The notes below the pieces were generated by a model that saw nothing but the letters and a program-made list of their open reading frames with translations, had not been told where the DNA came from and did no database searches. Made by a program: the position numbers and the translations under genes. A stretch of DNA of 64,000 bases from Avimonas intestinalis (GTDB lineage Bacteria; Bacillota; Clostridia; Oscillospirales; Acutalibacteraceae): positions 56,869 to 120,868 of the forward strand of contig CAJFID010000004.1 of NCBI GenBank assembly GCA_904380375.1. Reading direction: 5' to 3'. Positions 25,734 through 35,292 of the stretch are shown here, in pieces; the first letter of the stretch is position 1; every line of letters begins with the position of its first letter.

Positions 25734-27926
25734 TTATCCCTCCTGCCCCGGCCGTTTCGGCTCCGCCTGCTTCTCCTGCTTTTGCAGCCAGAGCAGGCGG
25801 CCGCTGTTTTCACAGGGCAGGGTCAGCGCCAGCCCATCCGCAAGCTCACTGCCGGGAACGGTCCATTCCGCCCCGCTGGGAAACTCGCACACGCGGTAGG
25901 CGGCGTCCCGGTCAATCTCCCGCAGCTTCAGGCAGACGCCCGTCTCGGCGGTATTCAGCCGCCATACGGCCAGCAGCACATGCTCCCCGCTGCGGCAGCT
26001 AACCTCAAGCGCGAGGATGCCGTTATTGACGTACTGGGCCAGGTCGGGAGTCAGGTGGTAAACGCGCGGGTTCTGAGCAAGCTGGCTGCGGTAGCCTTTA
26101 TACAGCGCGGTCGCCCGCTGGATCCGCTCCATCTGCCCGGGCTTGAGCCGGGTCACCTCGCCCCCCAGCGTCATCCGTCCCAGCATAGAATTGATCAGCG
26201 AAAGCCCCAGCTGCTCCTCGTTCTGCTGCGGATACAGCAGGCTCCAATTCCCCATTTGAAGGGGATGCACCACCCGGCTGACGCTGAAAAACAGGTTGGC
26301 CAGGCAGCCGATATCCCCCTGGTCGGAGATGGAAACCAGGTCGGCGCAGGACAAGAGTCCGTAATCCATCCGCATCCCGCCGCTGGCGCAGCTTTCAATC
26401 AAGATATCCGGGTAACGGCGGCGCAGCCCGCGCAGCCACGCCGCGTAGGCGCGGACGTGGAGCAGCCCTCCGTGGACCGGGCTGCCCTCGGCGTTGTCGC
26501 AGCCGGGGAAAAAGTCGCTGTTGAAATCGAACTTGAAATAGCCGAAGCCCATCTCCACCAACCGGTCCACCACGCCGTCCAGATATTCCCTGGCGCGGGG
26601 GTCCGCTAGGTTGAGGAAGCGGCGGTTGTCGTCCTCGACCGGCTTGCCGCCCGCCGTCATCCGGGGCAGACCCGGGTCACGGAACGCCTTGGACAGGCTG
26701 CCCAGGCACTCCGGCTCCAGCCAGATGCCGGGGATCATCCCGCTGCGGCGGATCGCCCGCACGGTTTCGGCCAGGCCGTGGGGCCAGCGCTCGCAGGGGG
26801 CCTCCCAGTCGCCGACGGTGAGCCACCACTCGGAGCGGGCGTCCCCTGTCCCTTTGGCGGCGTACCAGCCGGAATCAATCACAAAGTATTCCGCCCCCAT
26901 GTTCTGGGCATAGGGGATCTGCTCCCGCACGGAAGCCTCGTCCGCGTTGCCGCCGGAGGAGATGTATTCGTTGTACACCACCGGCAGGGCCCTTGCCAGG
27001 TCGTTCTGCCGCAGGAAGACCTCAAACTGATGGGTATGCAGGGCGTTGAGCGCCTCGTCCAGCCCGCCCGGCGCCACCGCCAGGGTGGCCGCCGGCGTCT
27101 CAAAGCTCCCCCGCGGCGGGAGGGTGACCGACCAGCCCGCATGGCGGGTGTCGCCGCAGCCCCCCTGCATGTAGTAATAATGCTCGCCCTCCAGCCCGCC
27201 GGCGCTCAGTTCAAAGCGCCAAGCAAAGCTGTGCTCGATCTCGACCGCCCAGGTCAGGCCGGAGGCGGGATCCTCCACCGCAAAGGTGGGGATATACTCC
27301 CCCGAGGACCAGGCCGAGTTGCTTTCCACATGAAACGCCTTGCGGCAGCAGGAGGGATACAGCCCCAGCTGCGCAAAGGAATCCCGGCGGTGCTCGGCCT
27401 CATAATCCCACTGGGAGGGGAAGCTGTGCAGGTACAGCTCGTCCACGCCCTCGTTTTTGGGCTGATAGGGAAAGTTGTGCATTGTGAAACTGGAAACATG
27501 GTTGAGCTTCAGCGGTTCCTCCCCCACGTTGCGCACCACCGTAAAGCGGGAAAGCCCGGAGGAACGGTTATACAGGCGGTAATGCAGCTCGATCTGGGCG
27601 CCGGACAACTCGTCAAGCAGCAGGATAACCAGCTCGGCGTAATCCCAATGGGTCTGCACATAATACTCCTTGTATACGGCCCGTTCGCTGGCGCGGGGCC
27701 GGAGATACCGCGCGTTGTGGCAGTATTCCAGCCCCTCGTCGTTGACGTTCAGGTATACCTCCGAAGGCAGGAGCTCCCAACGACGCCGGACCGCCTCGGG
27801 GGACAGCGCCATGGCCGAACCGGCCGGCAGCATCCCCAGATGCGCCACCTGCCGGCCAAACAGGGCGATGCTGTAGGTGAAGCTGTCGTTCTGCAGCCGC
27901 CAGACCTGTCCGTCAAAGCTAATCAT
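25734..27926 (-). CDS. GH36 alpha-galactosidase
   Basis: A 730-residue enzyme without signal peptide, so it works on imported oligosaccharides. The N-terminal beta-supersandwich (about 1-310) is followed by the barrel with FVIDSGWYAAKG and PGIWLEPE. The nucleophile motif is FGYFKFDFNSDF and the acid/base motif SISDQGDIG, both in place for retaining GH36. A C-terminal beta-domain closes the protein. It sits 52 bases after rpiB in the allose-type operon. GGGGAG precedes the ATG. Activity on alpha-N-acetylgalactosamine or another alpha-glycoside is the alternative. Confidence 0.93.
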   Translation of the reverse strand: MISFDGQVWRLQNDSFTYSIALFGRQVAHLGMLPAGSAMALSPEAVRRRWELLPSEVYLNVNDEGLEYCHNARYLRPRASERAVYKEYYVQTHWDYAELVILLLDELSGAQIELHYRLYNRSSGLSRFTVVRNVGEEPLKLNHVSSFTMHNFPYQPKNEGVDELYLHSFPSQWDYEAEHRRDSFAQLGLYPSCCRKAFHVESNSAWSSGEYIPTFAVEDPASGLTWAVEIEHSFAWRFELSAGGLEGEHYYYMQGGCGDTRHAGWSVTLPPRGSFETPAATLAVAPGGLDEALNALHTHQFEVFLRQNDLARALPVVYNEYISSGGNADEASVREQIPYAQNMGAEYFVIDSGWYAAKGTGDARSEWWLTVGDWEAPCERWPHGLAETVRAIRRSGMIPGIWLEPECLGSLSKAFRDPGLPRMTAGGKPVEDDNRRFLNLADPRAREYLDGVVDRLVEMGFGYFKFDFNSDFFPGCDNAEGSPVHGGLLHVRAYAAWLRGLRRRYPDILIESCASGGMRMDYGLLSCADLVSISDQGDIGCLANLFFSVSRVVHPLQMGNWSLLYPQQNEEQLGLSLINSMLGRMTLGGEVTRLKPGQMERIQRATALYKGYRSQLAQNPRVYHLTPDLAQYVNNGILALEVSCRSGEHVLLAVWRLNTAETGVCLKLREIDRDAAYRVCEFPSGAEWTVPGSELADGLALTLPCENSGRLLWLQKQEKQAEPKRPGQEG

Positions 27927-27977
27927 GTGCCGCTTCTCCCCTCATCTCCCCGCCTTGCAGTCCCTGTCCGCCGGGAA

Positions 27978-28427
27978 TTAATACACCTTTTCGCCCTTTT
28001 CAATCCGGGCGATCATGTCCAGGCGGCGTTGATGACGGCCGCCCTCGTAATCGGTATCCAGCCAGATTTCGGTAATCATCTGGGCCAGGTCGGGGCCGAC
28101 CACCCGGGCGCCCATCGCAAGCATATTGGTGTTGTTGTGCTGACGGGAAAGCTTGGCGCTGTAGCAGTCGCTGCATACGACGCAGCGGATGCCGGGCACC
28201 TTGTTGGCCGCCAGGGAAATGCCCACCCCCGTGCCGCAGATCAGGATCCCGCGGTCGCATTCGCCGGAGGCGACGGCATCCGCCGCCTGCTGGGCGTAGA
28301 CCGGGTAATCGGTGCGCTCGCTGGTATAGGTGCCGAAATCCTTGTATTCCAGCCCCTTTTTCTCGAGCACCTCTATAATTTTCGCCTTGAGTTCCAAACC
28401 GACATGGTCGTTTGCAATCGCAATCAT
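27978..28427 (-). CDS. rpiB: RpiB-family isomerase, probably allose-6-phosphate isomerase
   Basis: A 149-residue RpiB/LacAB sugar-phosphate isomerase. IAIANDHVGLELK, GILICGTGVGISLAANKVPGIR (with the Cys-Gly-Thr-Gly catalytic loop) and SRQHNNTNMLAMGARVVG are the family signatures. Known RpiB enzymes isomerise ribose 5-phosphate and also allose 6-phosphate to allulose 6-phosphate. Its place directly after alsK-like and alsE-like genes argues for the allose role. The ATG follows GAAAGGAAGG. Confidence 0.93.
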   Translation of the reverse strand: MIAIANDHVGLELKAKIIEVLEKKGLEYKDFGTYTSERTDYPVYAQQAADAVASGECDRGILICGTGVGISLAANKVPGIRCVVCSDCYSAKLSRQHNNTNMLAMGARVVGPDLAQMITEIWLDTDYEGGRHQRRLDMIARIEKGEKVY

Positions 28428-28470
28428 CGTGAAGCCTTCCTTTCAATCAAATCCGTGATACGCGGCGGAT

Positions 28471-29424
28471 TTACGCCCGCCGCTGCTGATAGGCGGAGTC
28501 CTTGTTCGCCCGCTCCCGCGCAGAGAAGCCGTAGATCCCCGCGCCGATTACACCGTTTTCCTGGGCCATTTCGGAATAGAGCAGGACCAGGTTTTCCGCC
28601 GGATACGGCTTGCGGGAATGCCGGACGATATACTTCTCAAGCGTGTCAATCGGGAAATCCTCCATCTGCAGGATCCCGCCGCCCAGCACGATATAGTCCG
28701 GGTCAAAGATGTTGATCTCGGTCGCAATCGGGAGGGAAAGATATTCAATAAACTGCTCAATCCGCGGATGGCTGGCATATTTGGTGAATACCTTGCCGAT
28801 CGTCACATCGGGGAATTCTTTGGCCACCAGCGCTTCCAAATACCGGCCGGACGCGCGGGTTTCAATACAGGAGCAGTTGCCGCAGCCGCAGCTGGCGTTC
28901 AGCCCCAGCATCGGGATATGCCCGAGCTCGCCGGCAACGCCGTTTTTGCCTAACAAAATTTCCCCCTTGACATAGATCGCGTTGCCGAAGCCGGTGCCGA
29001 TGTAGCAGCCCAGCGCTACGCAGTCGCTGCCGATGTGGAATTGATGCAGGTCGCGGTAGAACAGCATGTTGACGTCCCGGTTCACATAAACCGGGATATT
29101 CAGCCGCTTTTCCAGGATATCCGCGATCGGCACATTGTCCAGCCCGTCAATATTCGGCGTAGACAGCACGATCCTCCGGGTCTTGTCAATGGTGGAAGGG
29201 AAGCCGACCGAAACCCCGACGACCTCAAAGCGGTCCTCAAACGCTTCAATATACGCCTCGATGCGATCCGTCAGGTTTTCGACAAAGCTTTTATTGTTCA
29301 CACCGTCCCGCATGGACTGCGTGTTGATGATCCGGAAGTGGTACAGGTTGTGTTCCTTATCAACCAAGCCGGCACGGACGTTCGTACCTCCGATATCCAT
29401 GCCCAAGATGCATTGCAGTCGCAT
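28471..29424 (-). CDS. alsK: ROK-family D-allose kinase
   Basis: A 317-residue ROK sugar kinase that would make D-allose 6-phosphate. It has the ATP loop LGMDIGGTNVRAG, the catalytic NRDVNMLF, GTGFGNAIY, the ROK zinc motif GELGHIPMLGLNASCGCGN continuing to CSCIETRASG, and FDPDYIVLGGGILQMEDFP. The last stretch and the STPNIDGL segment closely resemble E. coli AlsK from memory, more than generic glucokinases. ATG at 29424 follows GGGAGG; the open frame upstream is not preceded by a ribosome site. Confidence 0.88.
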   Translation of the reverse strand: MRLQCILGMDIGGTNVRAGLVDKEHNLYHFRIINTQSMRDGVNNKSFVENLTDRIEAYIEAFEDRFEVVGVSVGFPSTIDKTRRIVLSTPNIDGLDNVPIADILEKRLNIPVYVNRDVNMLFYRDLHQFHIGSDCVALGCYIGTGFGNAIYVKGEILLGKNGVAGELGHIPMLGLNASCGCGNCSCIETRASGRYLEALVAKEFPDVTIGKVFTKYASHPRIEQFIEYLSLPIATEINIFDPDYIVLGGGILQMEDFPIDTLEKYIVRHSRKPYPAENLVLLYSEMAQENGVIGAGIYGFSARERANKDSAYQQRRA

Positions 29425-29571
29425 AGGATAAATACCTCCCTTGTCATGATCCCCCGCCGGCGCATCCCTTCCCCCGGATGCCCGGCCTGCCGCCCCTTCC
29501 ACCGCACAAGGAAGCCGGCGGCCTCATACTCTCTCTATCCATCTCTCCGGCGCCCGTGGGGAGCGCCCGCT

Positions 29572-30297
29572 TTACAAAGCCCGGCCGGTCTCCCGCGAAA
29601 AGTTTTCGTACAGGATGTCGGCCGCGCGGTTCAGATCGGGGTCCATCGCGAAAAGGCCGGTGTTGCCCACCACATACGCTTCGGCTCCCGCCTCGTCCAT
29701 CGCCTTGAAGTTGGCGGCGTTGCACGCGCCGTCCACCTGGATGACGTAGTGCAGGCCCCTCTCCTCCCGGATGCGGACGGCCTCGCGGATTTTATCCAGC
29801 GCCTCGGGGACGAACTTGCCCCCGGAATAGCCCACATCCACTGTCATAATGGTCAGCAGGTCGATGTGGTTCAGGTAATGCGACACATAGCTCAGCGGGG
29901 TGGCCGGGTTGAGCACCACGCCCATCTGGCAGCCCGCCGACTTGATCTTGTCAATGGTGCGGAACGCGTCGACATTGATGGTCTCCGCGTGGGGCGAGAT
30001 CACCGTCGCGCCGACCGCAATCAGCTGGTCAATGAAGTCGCCCGGATGCTCCACCATCAGGTGGACGTCAATCGGATGCTCCGCCACCGAGGCGCAGACC
30101 TTGACAAAATCCGGGGACAGGGTGATGTTCTTGCAGAAATGCCCGTCCATAATGTCGACATGGTACATCTGGATGCGGCGGTTGAGAACCTCAAACTGCT
30201 GCCGCATGTCCAACAGGTTCATGCACATCAGCGAGGCGGAAAACAGCGGTTTTTTTACCGGTTCCCTGGTGTTGATTGCGTTCACAGCGGAAGTCAT
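29572..30297 (-). CDS. alsE: D-allulose-6-phosphate 3-epimerase
   Basis: A 241-residue TIM barrel of the ribulose-phosphate epimerase family. FSASLMCMNLLDM, YHVDIMDGHFCKNITLSPDF, HLMVEHPGDFI, LNPATPLSYV, TIMTVDVGYSGGKFVPE and VDGACNAANF are present. SLMCM and the VDGxCN element distinguish AlsE from ordinary Rpe. It would convert allulose 6-phosphate to fructose 6-phosphate, completing the path from allose to glycolysis. It is the first gene of the operon. The ATG at 30297 has a weak GAGAGAGG site; a GTG at residue 5 is an alternative. Confidence 0.9.
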   Translation of the reverse strand: MTSAVNAINTREPVKKPLFSASLMCMNLLDMRQQFEVLNRRIQMYHVDIMDGHFCKNITLSPDFVKVCASVAEHPIDVHLMVEHPGDFIDQLIAVGATVISPHAETINVDAFRTIDKIKSAGCQMGVVLNPATPLSYVSHYLNHIDLLTIMTVDVGYSGGKFVPEALDKIREAVRIREERGLHYVIQVDGACNAANFKAMDEAGAEAYVVGNTGLFAMDPDLNRAADILYENFSRETGRAL

Positions 30298-30618
30298 CCT
30301 CTCTCTTTTTCCAGCGGGAGCCTTCTCCCGCGCAGCGGTGGGTAGCTATATGTGGTTTCAGCGGGATGCATTCCTCGCCAAACGATTCTCTGCGTAAAGG
30401 GGCCGGCGCGGCCCTTTCCGAAAGCCCCGTCCGGATTCCCCTTGCCCCCGGCCTCTTCCCGGTTATCCCCGGCTTCCTTCAGCGCCTTCCCAGCGCTTAC
30501 GGCCTTGCATTCCTGCGCCGGGCCCTTCCCGCCCCTCAGCGGCAGCCGCTGGGCGGCTTGCCGCCATGCTGCACAATAGGCAGGAGTGGAAATGGTTTGT
30601 TTTCAACAAAGATGCAGC

Positions 30619-30630
30619 GTAAACGTTTAC
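30619..30630. promoter_or_regulatory. Perfect LacI/CcpA-type operator before the allose operon
   Basis: GTAAACGTTTAC is a perfect 12-base palindrome about 320 bases upstream of alsE and just after the upstream regulator's terminator. The same word occurs before other sugar units in the window. I could not fix the matching promoter with confidence. Confidence 0.8.
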
Positions 30631-30648
30631 TCAGCAGGAACGAAAAGA

Positions 30649-30673
30649 CAGAACAGCGGTTTCCCCTGTTCTG
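30649..30673 (-). terminator. Terminator of the first LacI regulator gene
   Basis: CAGAACAG and CTGTTCTG form an eight-pair stem with a nine-base loop, followed on the minus strand by TCTTTTCGTT, about 70 bases after the stop codon. Confidence 0.6.
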
Positions 30674-30744
30674 CGGTTTTCCGTTCTTGTGTCCCCGCTC
30701 CCCCTTCTCGCGCGCCCTTTTGCACGGCAGGGCGGCCGGGCAGG

Positions 30745-31749
30745 TCAGGTGGACTGCCGCTTCACCAGATAGACCGGCACCACGTTTTCCCTCGCCTTTA
30801 CCGGCTTGTTCTGCACCAACTGCAGCATGGACTTCACCGCCGTCTGGCCGATGATGTCCACCTGCTGATGGACGGTCGTGATCGGCAGTGCGTTGAACTC
30901 CGAGACCGAGATATCGTCAAAGCCGACGATCTTCACCTGCTCCGGCACGCGGACGCGCCGGGTGATCAGGGCCACATAGGCGCCGAGGGCCAGCCAATCA
31001 GTGGTGCCGAACACCCCGTCGAATTCCAGCCCTTCGTCCAGCAGCTGGCTGACCTTATCGTGCGCACTCTTGAAATCAATGCTGTCCAGGTCGACGATAT
31101 ACCGTTCGTCGCAGGGGACGCGGTAATCGGCGTGAGCGGCAAGGTAGCCCTCAATCCGCTCCTTCTGGCTGGAGAGCCGCCGGCGGTCAGTCAGCATGAC
31201 CACCTTCCGGCATCCCTTTTCCAGCAGCTCGCGGGTGGCGATGTAGCCGCCCTGCCGGTTATCCGACTCAATCATCACGAACTTTTCAATATTCCTGGTC
31301 CGGTTCGGCACGCGGTCAATAAAGACGGTGGGGATCTCTGCCAGTTCCTTATAATCGCTGTTATACCCGCCGGATATGTAGATGATCCCGCTCACGTTCT
31401 GCATCTTGAGCATCTGGAGATACTTTTGCTCTACCTCGACGTTCTCGTTGGTGTTGCAGATCAGCGAGGAGTAGGAGGCGGCGAAAAGGGTGGACTCCAG
31501 TTCATGCACCAGCTTGACGAAAAATTCGTTGGTGATGTCCGGCACGATAATCCCGATGTTGTCCATCCGATGGGTGCGCAGCCCCTTGGCCACCATGCTG
31601 GGCACATAATGGTATTCCTTGATGATGGCCTTGACCTTTTCTTCGGTTTCCTTTGAGTAGCGGCCGTTTCCATTGATGATGCGGGATACCGTTGCAATGG
31701 AAACCCCCGACATTGCCGAAATGTCCTTTATCGACAAACTCTTTTTCAA
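30745..31749 (-). CDS. LacI-family transcriptional regulator (next to allose operon)
   Basis: A 334-residue repressor. The N-terminal helix-turn-helix reads SIKDISAMSGVSIATVSRIINGNGRYS, followed by the hinge helix region SMVAKGLRTHR. The periplasmic-binding-protein-like sensor domain has NIGIIVPDITNEFF and VFGTTDWLALGAYVALI. The start is TTG at 31749, since GGAGG lies nine bases upstream and the first residues match the family. An operator copy overlaps its own transcript start, so it is likely autoregulated. It may control the downstream allose operon. Confidence 0.93.
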   Translation of the reverse strand: MKKSLSIKDISAMSGVSIATVSRIINGNGRYSKETEEKVKAIIKEYHYVPSMVAKGLRTHRMDNIGIIVPDITNEFFVKLVHELESTLFAASYSSLICNTNENVEVEQKYLQMLKMQNVSGIIYISGGYNSDYKELAEIPTVFIDRVPNRTRNIEKFVMIESDNRQGGYIATRELLEKGCRKVVMLTDRRRLSSQKERIEGYLAAHADYRVPCDERYIVDLDSIDFKSAHDKVSQLLDEGLEFDGVFGTTDWLALGAYVALITRRVRVPEQVKIVGFDDISVSEFNALPITTVHQQVDIIGQTAVKSMLQLVQNKPVKARENVVPVYLVKRQST

Positions 31750-31778
31750 GATTCCCGCCCTCCGAGAGCAAACGATGC

Positions 31779-31790
31779 GTAATCGTTTAC
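31779..31790. promoter_or_regulatory. LacI-type operator at the regulator's own promoter
   Basis: GTAATCGTTTAC, one mismatch from the perfect palindrome, lies just downstream of the -10 hexamer, where bound repressor would block the gene's own transcription. Confidence 0.75.
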
Positions 31791-31793
31791 CTT

Positions 31794-31822
31794 ATAGTAT
31801 AACAAAAAAGGAAAAAAGTCAA
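31794..31822 (-). promoter_or_regulatory. Promoter of the first LacI gene
   Basis: Minus-strand TTGACT (31817-31822), 17-base spacer, TACTAT (31794-31799); TATACT two bases away is a second reading of the -10 with a 15-base spacer. Confidence 0.65.
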
Positions 31823-32030
31823 CTCAAGACACCGTATGAAAACAGCCAAAAATTCATGCCCATATTTTATGTTGGGCAGGCTTTTTTCTCATTTCGGGCA
31901 ATTTTTCCCTTCCCGCGAGGAAAAAGCAACGTTCTGTATATAGATATTATACTCGAAATCTCCCGAAAAAACAAGCCTTGCTTCTGTGAATTTTCCAACG
32001 GATTTTCCACCCTTTTTGCTGTTTTCGTGA

Positions 32031-32085
32031 AAAAATCAACCGCGGCGTTGTGGAATCGTTTAACACGCCGCGGTTGCACTTTTTT
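32031..32085. terminator. Bidirectional terminator after the GH38 gene
   Basis: CAACCGCGGCG and CGCCGCGGTTG (32037-32076) form an 11-pair stem. A-rich sequence on the left and TTTTTT on the right give a U-tract on both strands. The loop contains an operator-like AATCGTTTA. Confidence 0.85.
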
Positions 32086-32135
32086 CAATTCCCGTTTTTC
32101 CAATACGCAGTGAGGGCGCCGGCCCGGAAAGGGCC

Positions 32136-35100
32136 TTACCGCCTTTTGACCAACACGGTATGCAGCTCAAACGGGTGGAAATCCAGCGTAAAGCCGTCTC
32201 CGTCCGCCGCAAGCTTTGCGGCCTCTTCACCGCCCAGCGGACGCTCAAGCAGGTCGGCCAGCCCCTCGGCCCGCAGGCCGTTCAGGGAGATATGCGCCTT
32301 GGTGCGCCGGCCGCCGGCCTCATAGAAACGCAGGATGTACCCGTCGGTATCCTCCGCCCGCTTGACCGCGTCCAGGATAATGTTGGGGCGGTCAATGCGG
32401 GCCAGCGTATCGGCCGCGGGCAGGGCGGCCTGCCTGGCCCCGGCCTCCCTGGCCGGGATTTTCGCCGTAAGCAGGGGCATGTTGAGCTCGTAGCCCGCGC
32501 GGACCACGCCGCCCTCCACCACGCCGCCGGCATGGGGCAGGATGGCGTAGGTGAAGGAGTGCACGCCCTTGTCGCCGTCCTCGCAGGGGCACATCTGGCT
32601 GCGCAGCAGGTCAATGTCCAGCACGTTGTCCCAGACCTTGTACCCGTACTTGCCGTTGTTCAGGATGGCGACGCCGTAGCCGCCGTCCGCCATGTCCACA
32701 TAACGGTGGGCGCAGACCTCAAACTTCGCCTGATCCCAGGTGGTGTTCTGATGGGTCGGGCGCAGGATGCTGCCGTACTGGATCTCGCAGCGGGCGGAAT
32801 CGGTGACGATATCCACCGGGAAGGAGGAGCGCAGCATCTTGTACGTCTCGTTCCACTCGACCGTGGTCTCAAAATCGAGCCGCTTGGAGCCGTCCCGCAG
32901 GGTGACGGTCTGGGAAATCTTCGACTGGCCGATGGTATACTCCATCGCGATCCCCTTAACCACGCCGCGGGCAAAACCCTTGGCGGACACCAGCCTGGCC
33001 TGCTCCGGCGTGCAGGTCAAGTAATTCTTGTTAATATCCCAGTGCGTATACTCGTCGTCATAAAGCCTTAGCGCATTCCCCACCGTATTTTCGCGGAGGA
33101 CTTCCCGGCCCTCCTCCTTATCGTACAGCGAGGCAATCGTGCCGTCCGGGTTGAAAAGCACCCGCAGCTTCTCGTTTTCCAGCCGGTCGGCCGGGGCCTC
33201 CTCCGCGGCGGGAGCCGGCGCGCCCGCGAGCTCCGCCACCGCGCAGCCCAGGGGCGGGACCGTGACCGCGACCTGGCGGCCGTCGACCTCGATCACCTCG
33301 GAGCGTTCCCACGAGGAGGGGTTGAACACCGCGAGAGGCTCGGCCACGCCGGAGACGTCCATCTCGCCGGCCAGCAACGCCTCGGCCTTGGCGATCATCC
33401 CGTCCAGCTCCTTAAGCAGGACGCGGTAGCGGGCGTGGGTCTCCTCGTACGCCCGCTTGATCGCGGAACCGGGCAGGCAGTCGTGGAACTGGTAGAGCAG
33501 GATCTCCTTCCAGATCTCCTCCAGCCGGTCGTGGGGATAGGGCGTCCCCAGCCGGAGGTTGGCCAGGGTGTAGAGCCATTCGGCGTGATGGAGCTTAATC
33601 TCCGCCTGGCGGTTGTACCACTTGCCCTTGGCGATTGAGGTATAGGTGCCCTGATGCCGCTCAAAATACAGCTCGCCGACCCATTTGCGGTAGGTATCCC
33701 GCTTGCGGTTGATCCGCTCAAAGAAATCGATGCAGAATTCCGGGCGGAGGGGAGGCACGCCCTTCAGGTTCTTTTGCCGTTGGATCCGCTCCAGATGCTC
33801 GTACCCGGGGCCGCCGCCCCCGTCCCCGATGCCGAAGAGCTGGAGTGCCTCGTCACAGCGGTCAAGGTCGGTGTAGTGGTGCAGGCCGTAGATCGCCATC
33901 TGGGGCACGGCCGCGCTGTTGTAGCTGTCCTCGGGCAGCATATGGGTCAGCACCTCGCTGCCGTCGATCCCCTTCCAGAGGAAGGTGTGCCGCGGGAAGC
34001 GGTTGGTATCGTTCATCGACAGCTTCTGGGTCATGAAATAGGGGGTGCCGCTCTTGACCAGGAGCTGGGGCAGCGCGGCGGAGTAGCCGAATACGTCGGG
34101 CAGGAAGCCGACCTTCATCTCCTTGCCGAACTCCTGCATAAAGAAGCGCTTGCCGTACAGGATCTGACGGACCAGCGACTCGCCGGAGGGCAGGTTGGTG
34201 TCCATCTCGACCCAGAAGCAGCCCTGGCACTCCCAGCGGCCCTCCTTCTCCCGCTCCTTGATCCGGCGGTAGATCGACGGGTAATGCTCCTTCATCCAGA
34301 CGTAGATCTGGGGCTGGCTGCACCCGAATTTGTAAAACGGGTACTTCCCCATCAGGTAGAGGGCGGTCGAATAGGTGCGGGCGCCCTTGCGGATGGTCTC
34401 CCGTTCCGGCCACAGGAAGATCAGGTCAAGGTGGGAATGGCCGATCGAGGAATACTGCAGCTCGACGGTTTCGTTCTCCCGGGAGAGCACCTGGCCGAGC
34501 TCCTCCCGCGCGGCCTGCATACTGGCGGGGGTGACCTCCTCCAAAAGCTGGGAGGCCTTGAGCAGGCTGGGCAGCACCTCGTCGGCGTAGGCGTCGTCGT
34601 TTTCGCACAGGCCGACGTACAGGCTCAGGCAGACGGTGAAGTCGTAAAACAGGTCGCGGGCCAGGGTGTCCACCGTGACGATAGCGGCCTCCTTGACCCG
34701 GCCATCGTTACGGTACTGTCCCTGGAGGTCGTTGCACCCGGCATCCACCCACAGGTCAATCGGCTCGCCGCCGGCCGCGCAGTCGCTGACCTCAACCGTC
34801 TTCTTGCCCCACAGCCCGAGGGGGAATTCGTCGGTGGTGGTCACGCTGGTCAGCCCCTTGAGGGGCTCGCCGTTTTGGTCAAAGACCAGCCCCTCGCCCG
34901 AAAAGTCAATGAGCAGGGACACCTTTTTGCCCTTGCCCGCGGGCGGCACCTGCCCCTGGAAGTGGAACCAGGCACAGTCGAACAGCTCGCCCCAGGTCTC
35001 CCCGATGGCGGGCGTGATATGCCGGCCGGTCGTCCGCTCGGCGTAGGGGACCGGCTCCTTCGTGACGTAGGCTTCAATCGCCAGCGGAGCGATCGGGGTG

Positions 35101-35240
35101 TAGATCGCCGCCTCGATCTTCTCCCGCACGGCGACGAAGGCTTTCTCAAACTCGCGGAAGGAGGCGGTGTCCTTGCCGAAATCCGGCTTGCCCAGCATCT
35201 CCACGAAATCAATGTTCAAATTTCCCATGATATCATCCAT
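32136..35240 (-). CDS. GH38 alpha-mannosidase
   Basis: A cytoplasmic enzyme of about 1034 residues that trims alpha-linked mannose. After an N-terminal ~200-residue beta domain comes the catalytic barrel. His270 and Asp272 in GHSHLDL are the zinc ligands, and Asp382 in FLPDVFGYSAALPQ is the nucleophile. The middle three-helix domain and C-terminal beta domains of GH38 follow. The usual HIDxAWLWP motif reads HLDLIFLWP here. The start is uncertain: ATG at 35240 or at 35228 (preceded by GGATG). It lies 53 bases after the kinase gene and forms an operon with it. Confidence 0.93.
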   Translation of the reverse strand: MDDIMGNLNIDFVEMLGKPDFGKDTASFREFEKAFVAVREKIEAAIYTPIAPLAIEAYVTKEPVPYAERTTGRHITPAIGETWGELFDCAWFHFQGQVPPAGKGKKVSLLIDFSGEGLVFDQNGEPLKGLTSVTTTDEFPLGLWGKKTVEVSDCAAGGEPIDLWVDAGCNDLQGQYRNDGRVKEAAIVTVDTLARDLFYDFTVCLSLYVGLCENDDAYADEVLPSLLKASQLLEEVTPASMQAAREELGQVLSRENETVELQYSSIGHSHLDLIFLWPERETIRKGARTYSTALYLMGKYPFYKFGCSQPQIYVWMKEHYPSIYRRIKEREKEGRWECQGCFWVEMDTNLPSGESLVRQILYGKRFFMQEFGKEMKVGFLPDVFGYSAALPQLLVKSGTPYFMTQKLSMNDTNRFPRHTFLWKGIDGSEVLTHMLPEDSYNSAAVPQMAIYGLHHYTDLDRCDEALQLFGIGDGGGGPGYEHLERIQRQKNLKGVPPLRPEFCIDFFERINRKRDTYRKWVGELYFERHQGTYTSIAKGKWYNRQAEIKLHHAEWLYTLANLRLGTPYPHDRLEEIWKEILLYQFHDCLPGSAIKRAYEETHARYRVLLKELDGMIAKAEALLAGEMDVSGVAEPLAVFNPSSWERSEVIEVDGRQVAVTVPPLGCAVAELAGAPAPAAEEAPADRLENEKLRVLFNPDGTIASLYDKEEGREVLRENTVGNALRLYDDEYTHWDINKNYLTCTPEQARLVSAKGFARGVVKGIAMEYTIGQSKISQTVTLRDGSKRLDFETTVEWNETYKMLRSSFPVDIVTDSARCEIQYGSILRPTHQNTTWDQAKFEVCAHRYVDMADGGYGVAILNNGKYGYKVWDNVLDIDLLRSQMCPCEDGDKGVHSFTYAILPHAGGVVEGGVVRAGYELNMPLLTAKIPAREAGARQAALPAADTLARIDRPNIILDAVKRAEDTDGYILRFYEAGGRRTKAHISLNGLRAEGLADLLERPLGGEEAAKLAADGDGFTLDFHPFELHTVLVKRR

Positions 35241-35292
35241 TCTCGCACCCGGGATCCGGAGTGCGGCATTTTGTGCTGCGCCGCCGGGCGGC

